DNA of 64,000 nt from Rhopalosiphum padi (Eukaryota > Arthropoda > Insecta > Hemiptera > Aphididae), in contig NC_083597.1 in NCBI RefSeq assembly GCF_020882245.1, positions 158,581 through 222,580 of the forward strand, written 5' to 3'. The translations under genes and the position numbers were made by a program. A model generated the notes under the pieces. It ran no database searches, was not told where the DNA came from, and was given only the letters and a program-made list of their open reading frames with translations. Positions 63,021-64,000 of this stretch are shown one piece after another (positions within the stretch are counted from its first letter, which is position 1; every line of letters begins with the position of its first letter).

Positions 63021-64000
63021 TATTAAATTATAATTAACTTTAGCCACATAATTTATAAAACTAAACTTCAATAATAATTAAATAGTGGGTAAATGGGTAC
63101 CGCTTTGTTTTATAGTAAATAATTTCGAGTGTATTATTGTATGAACATGTAAAATTTGAATTCAATAATATATCATTATATAAGAAAAACGATTCTGAGC
63201 GGAGATGGTTTATGACATTACTAAGTATATTATCTTATTTTATTATTCATAATAAAATGTTCGAATACATTTTTGCAAAAATCATTGTATTAGAAAAGAT
63301 CATTGTGTGTGCAGAATATATTAATATACATATGACTTGTATGTCATCTCCTCGAATAATATTCTTGAACTATAAAAAATTAACAAAATAACATTATTCA
63401 TTGTCTAAATATAATACAATTAGTAATTATGATTGCATAATTTTTAAAGTTTTTGGTTTCAATATGAGCTACTCTTGAAGAACTTTGTTATGTTTAAGCT
63501 TTCGCTATAACAATTGTAGATTTTATAAATGTTCAATTTCATGTTAACTTCAAATGCTTATAAAAATAAATCTGCTTACTGTTTATGTGTTTTAAATATT
63601 TTTATATATCTATAAGAATAACTTTTTTGGGATCATATATTGAATTTCCTATCTTTTTAACCAAGCAAAATTTTGTATTAATATTTATAAAAAAAAAAAA
63701 CGAAAAAAAGCTTAAAAATTACTCATGCCTATAAATAGCTTAAAAGAGTCAAAATATTTTGTAAATTATACCATGTTTAGAAAATGATAGTAAAAGTGAA
63801 AATTTCAAGTATTTACTGTTATTTGTTTTAAATTATAACAAAATAACAAATTATTTTAAGGATAAATAGTTATTTATAGGTGAATAATATATAATAATAT
63901 AATATTGTAAATATTTGAACTTTAGATAATTATAAAAAATTAATTTGAATTTTCGATAGAATTTTTTTTTTTTAATGTATCTTGATGAATAAGTTTTTGA

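Larger units (their letters stand above)
59780..64000 (+). mobile_element. possible MULE-type element with long diverged inverted repeats (right end outside window)
   Basis: Left region 59.9-60.4 kb and right region about 63.45-63.83 kb look homologous in inverted orientation. The left has AAATACTTGAA, AAATATTTTGATC, AAGCTATTTTTAGGCA and TTATAAGCATT. The complement of the right has AAATACTTGAA, AAATATTTTGACTC, AAGCTATTTATAGGCA and TTATAAGCATT, in the same order. Between them lies a MULE transposase relic. Long terminal inverted repeats are known for MULEs. Boundaries are not determined, and a hAT MITE sits inside at 62561. Confidence 0.5.

Noticed and set aside
1..64000. tRNA genes, CRISPR arrays, operons or phage genes
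   Set aside because: No tRNA-like A/B boxes with foldable arms, no regular spacer arrays and no prokaryotic-type genes were seen by eye.

Overview
The window looks like insect nuclear DNA, most likely from an aphid. It is very AT-rich, introns are long, and short TTAGG (insect telomere) motifs are scattered through it. The ribosomal DNA has a very large variable region near the 3' end of 18S, and expanded V4 and V7 regions are known from aphid 18S. The repeat content (R1 and jockey-clade LINEs, hAT MITEs, MULE relics) also fits. The species cannot be fixed from the sequence.

Region 1 (1 to about 9208, minus strand) is a broken ribosomal DNA unit. In transcription order it holds the 3' part of 18S (broken off inside a variable region near 9060-9208), ITS1, 5.8S, ITS2 and about 2.77 kb of the 5' part of 28S. 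The 28S is then interrupted at the known R1 target site by an R1-clade non-LTR retrotransposon in the sense orientation. The element shows a 5' UTR, ORF1 (gag-like, three zinc knuckles) and ORF2 (APE endonuclease plus reverse transcriptase). ORF2 is open to the left edge of the window. The surrounding rRNA carries base changes in near-universal positions, so the unit is probably dead.

Region 2 (9208 to 15200) is AT-rich DNA with transposon wreckage: an unrecognised 65-codon ORF, a MULE transposase fragment, a short-motif array, a hAT transposase relic and a 336-bp hAT MITE with a perfect 8-bp target duplication.

Region 3 (15272 to 27256, minus strand) is the only host gene I can support. It is the 3' half of a secreted spondin-family gene of the M-spondin/mindin type (Spondin_N domain followed by one thrombospondin type-1 repeat). 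I built six exons by hand. All splice sites are GT-AG and all phases agree. The 5' exons (signal peptide and the start of Spondin_N) were not found and may lie beyond 64000. Introns carry a 5'-truncated jockey-type LINE, a pogo-type MITE and a TTAGG patch flanked by short direct repeats.

Region 4 (27257 to 64000) has no convincing host gene. It may be a large upstream intron of the spondin gene, intergenic DNA, or both. It holds several non-autonomous hAT elements with target duplications, a hAT element with a transposase relic (55.3-56.4 kb), a jockey-type RT fragment (51.7-52.1 kb), a foldback-like element built from repeats of a TTGCGGACA motif (52.15-52.68 kb), and a MULE transposase relic lying between long diverged inverted repeats (59.8-64 kb).

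No tRNA, CRISPR array or bacterial-type system was seen. The items most worth a second look are the R1-interrupted degenerate rDNA and its abrupt junction, the foldback/short-motif arrays, and the TTAGG patch.
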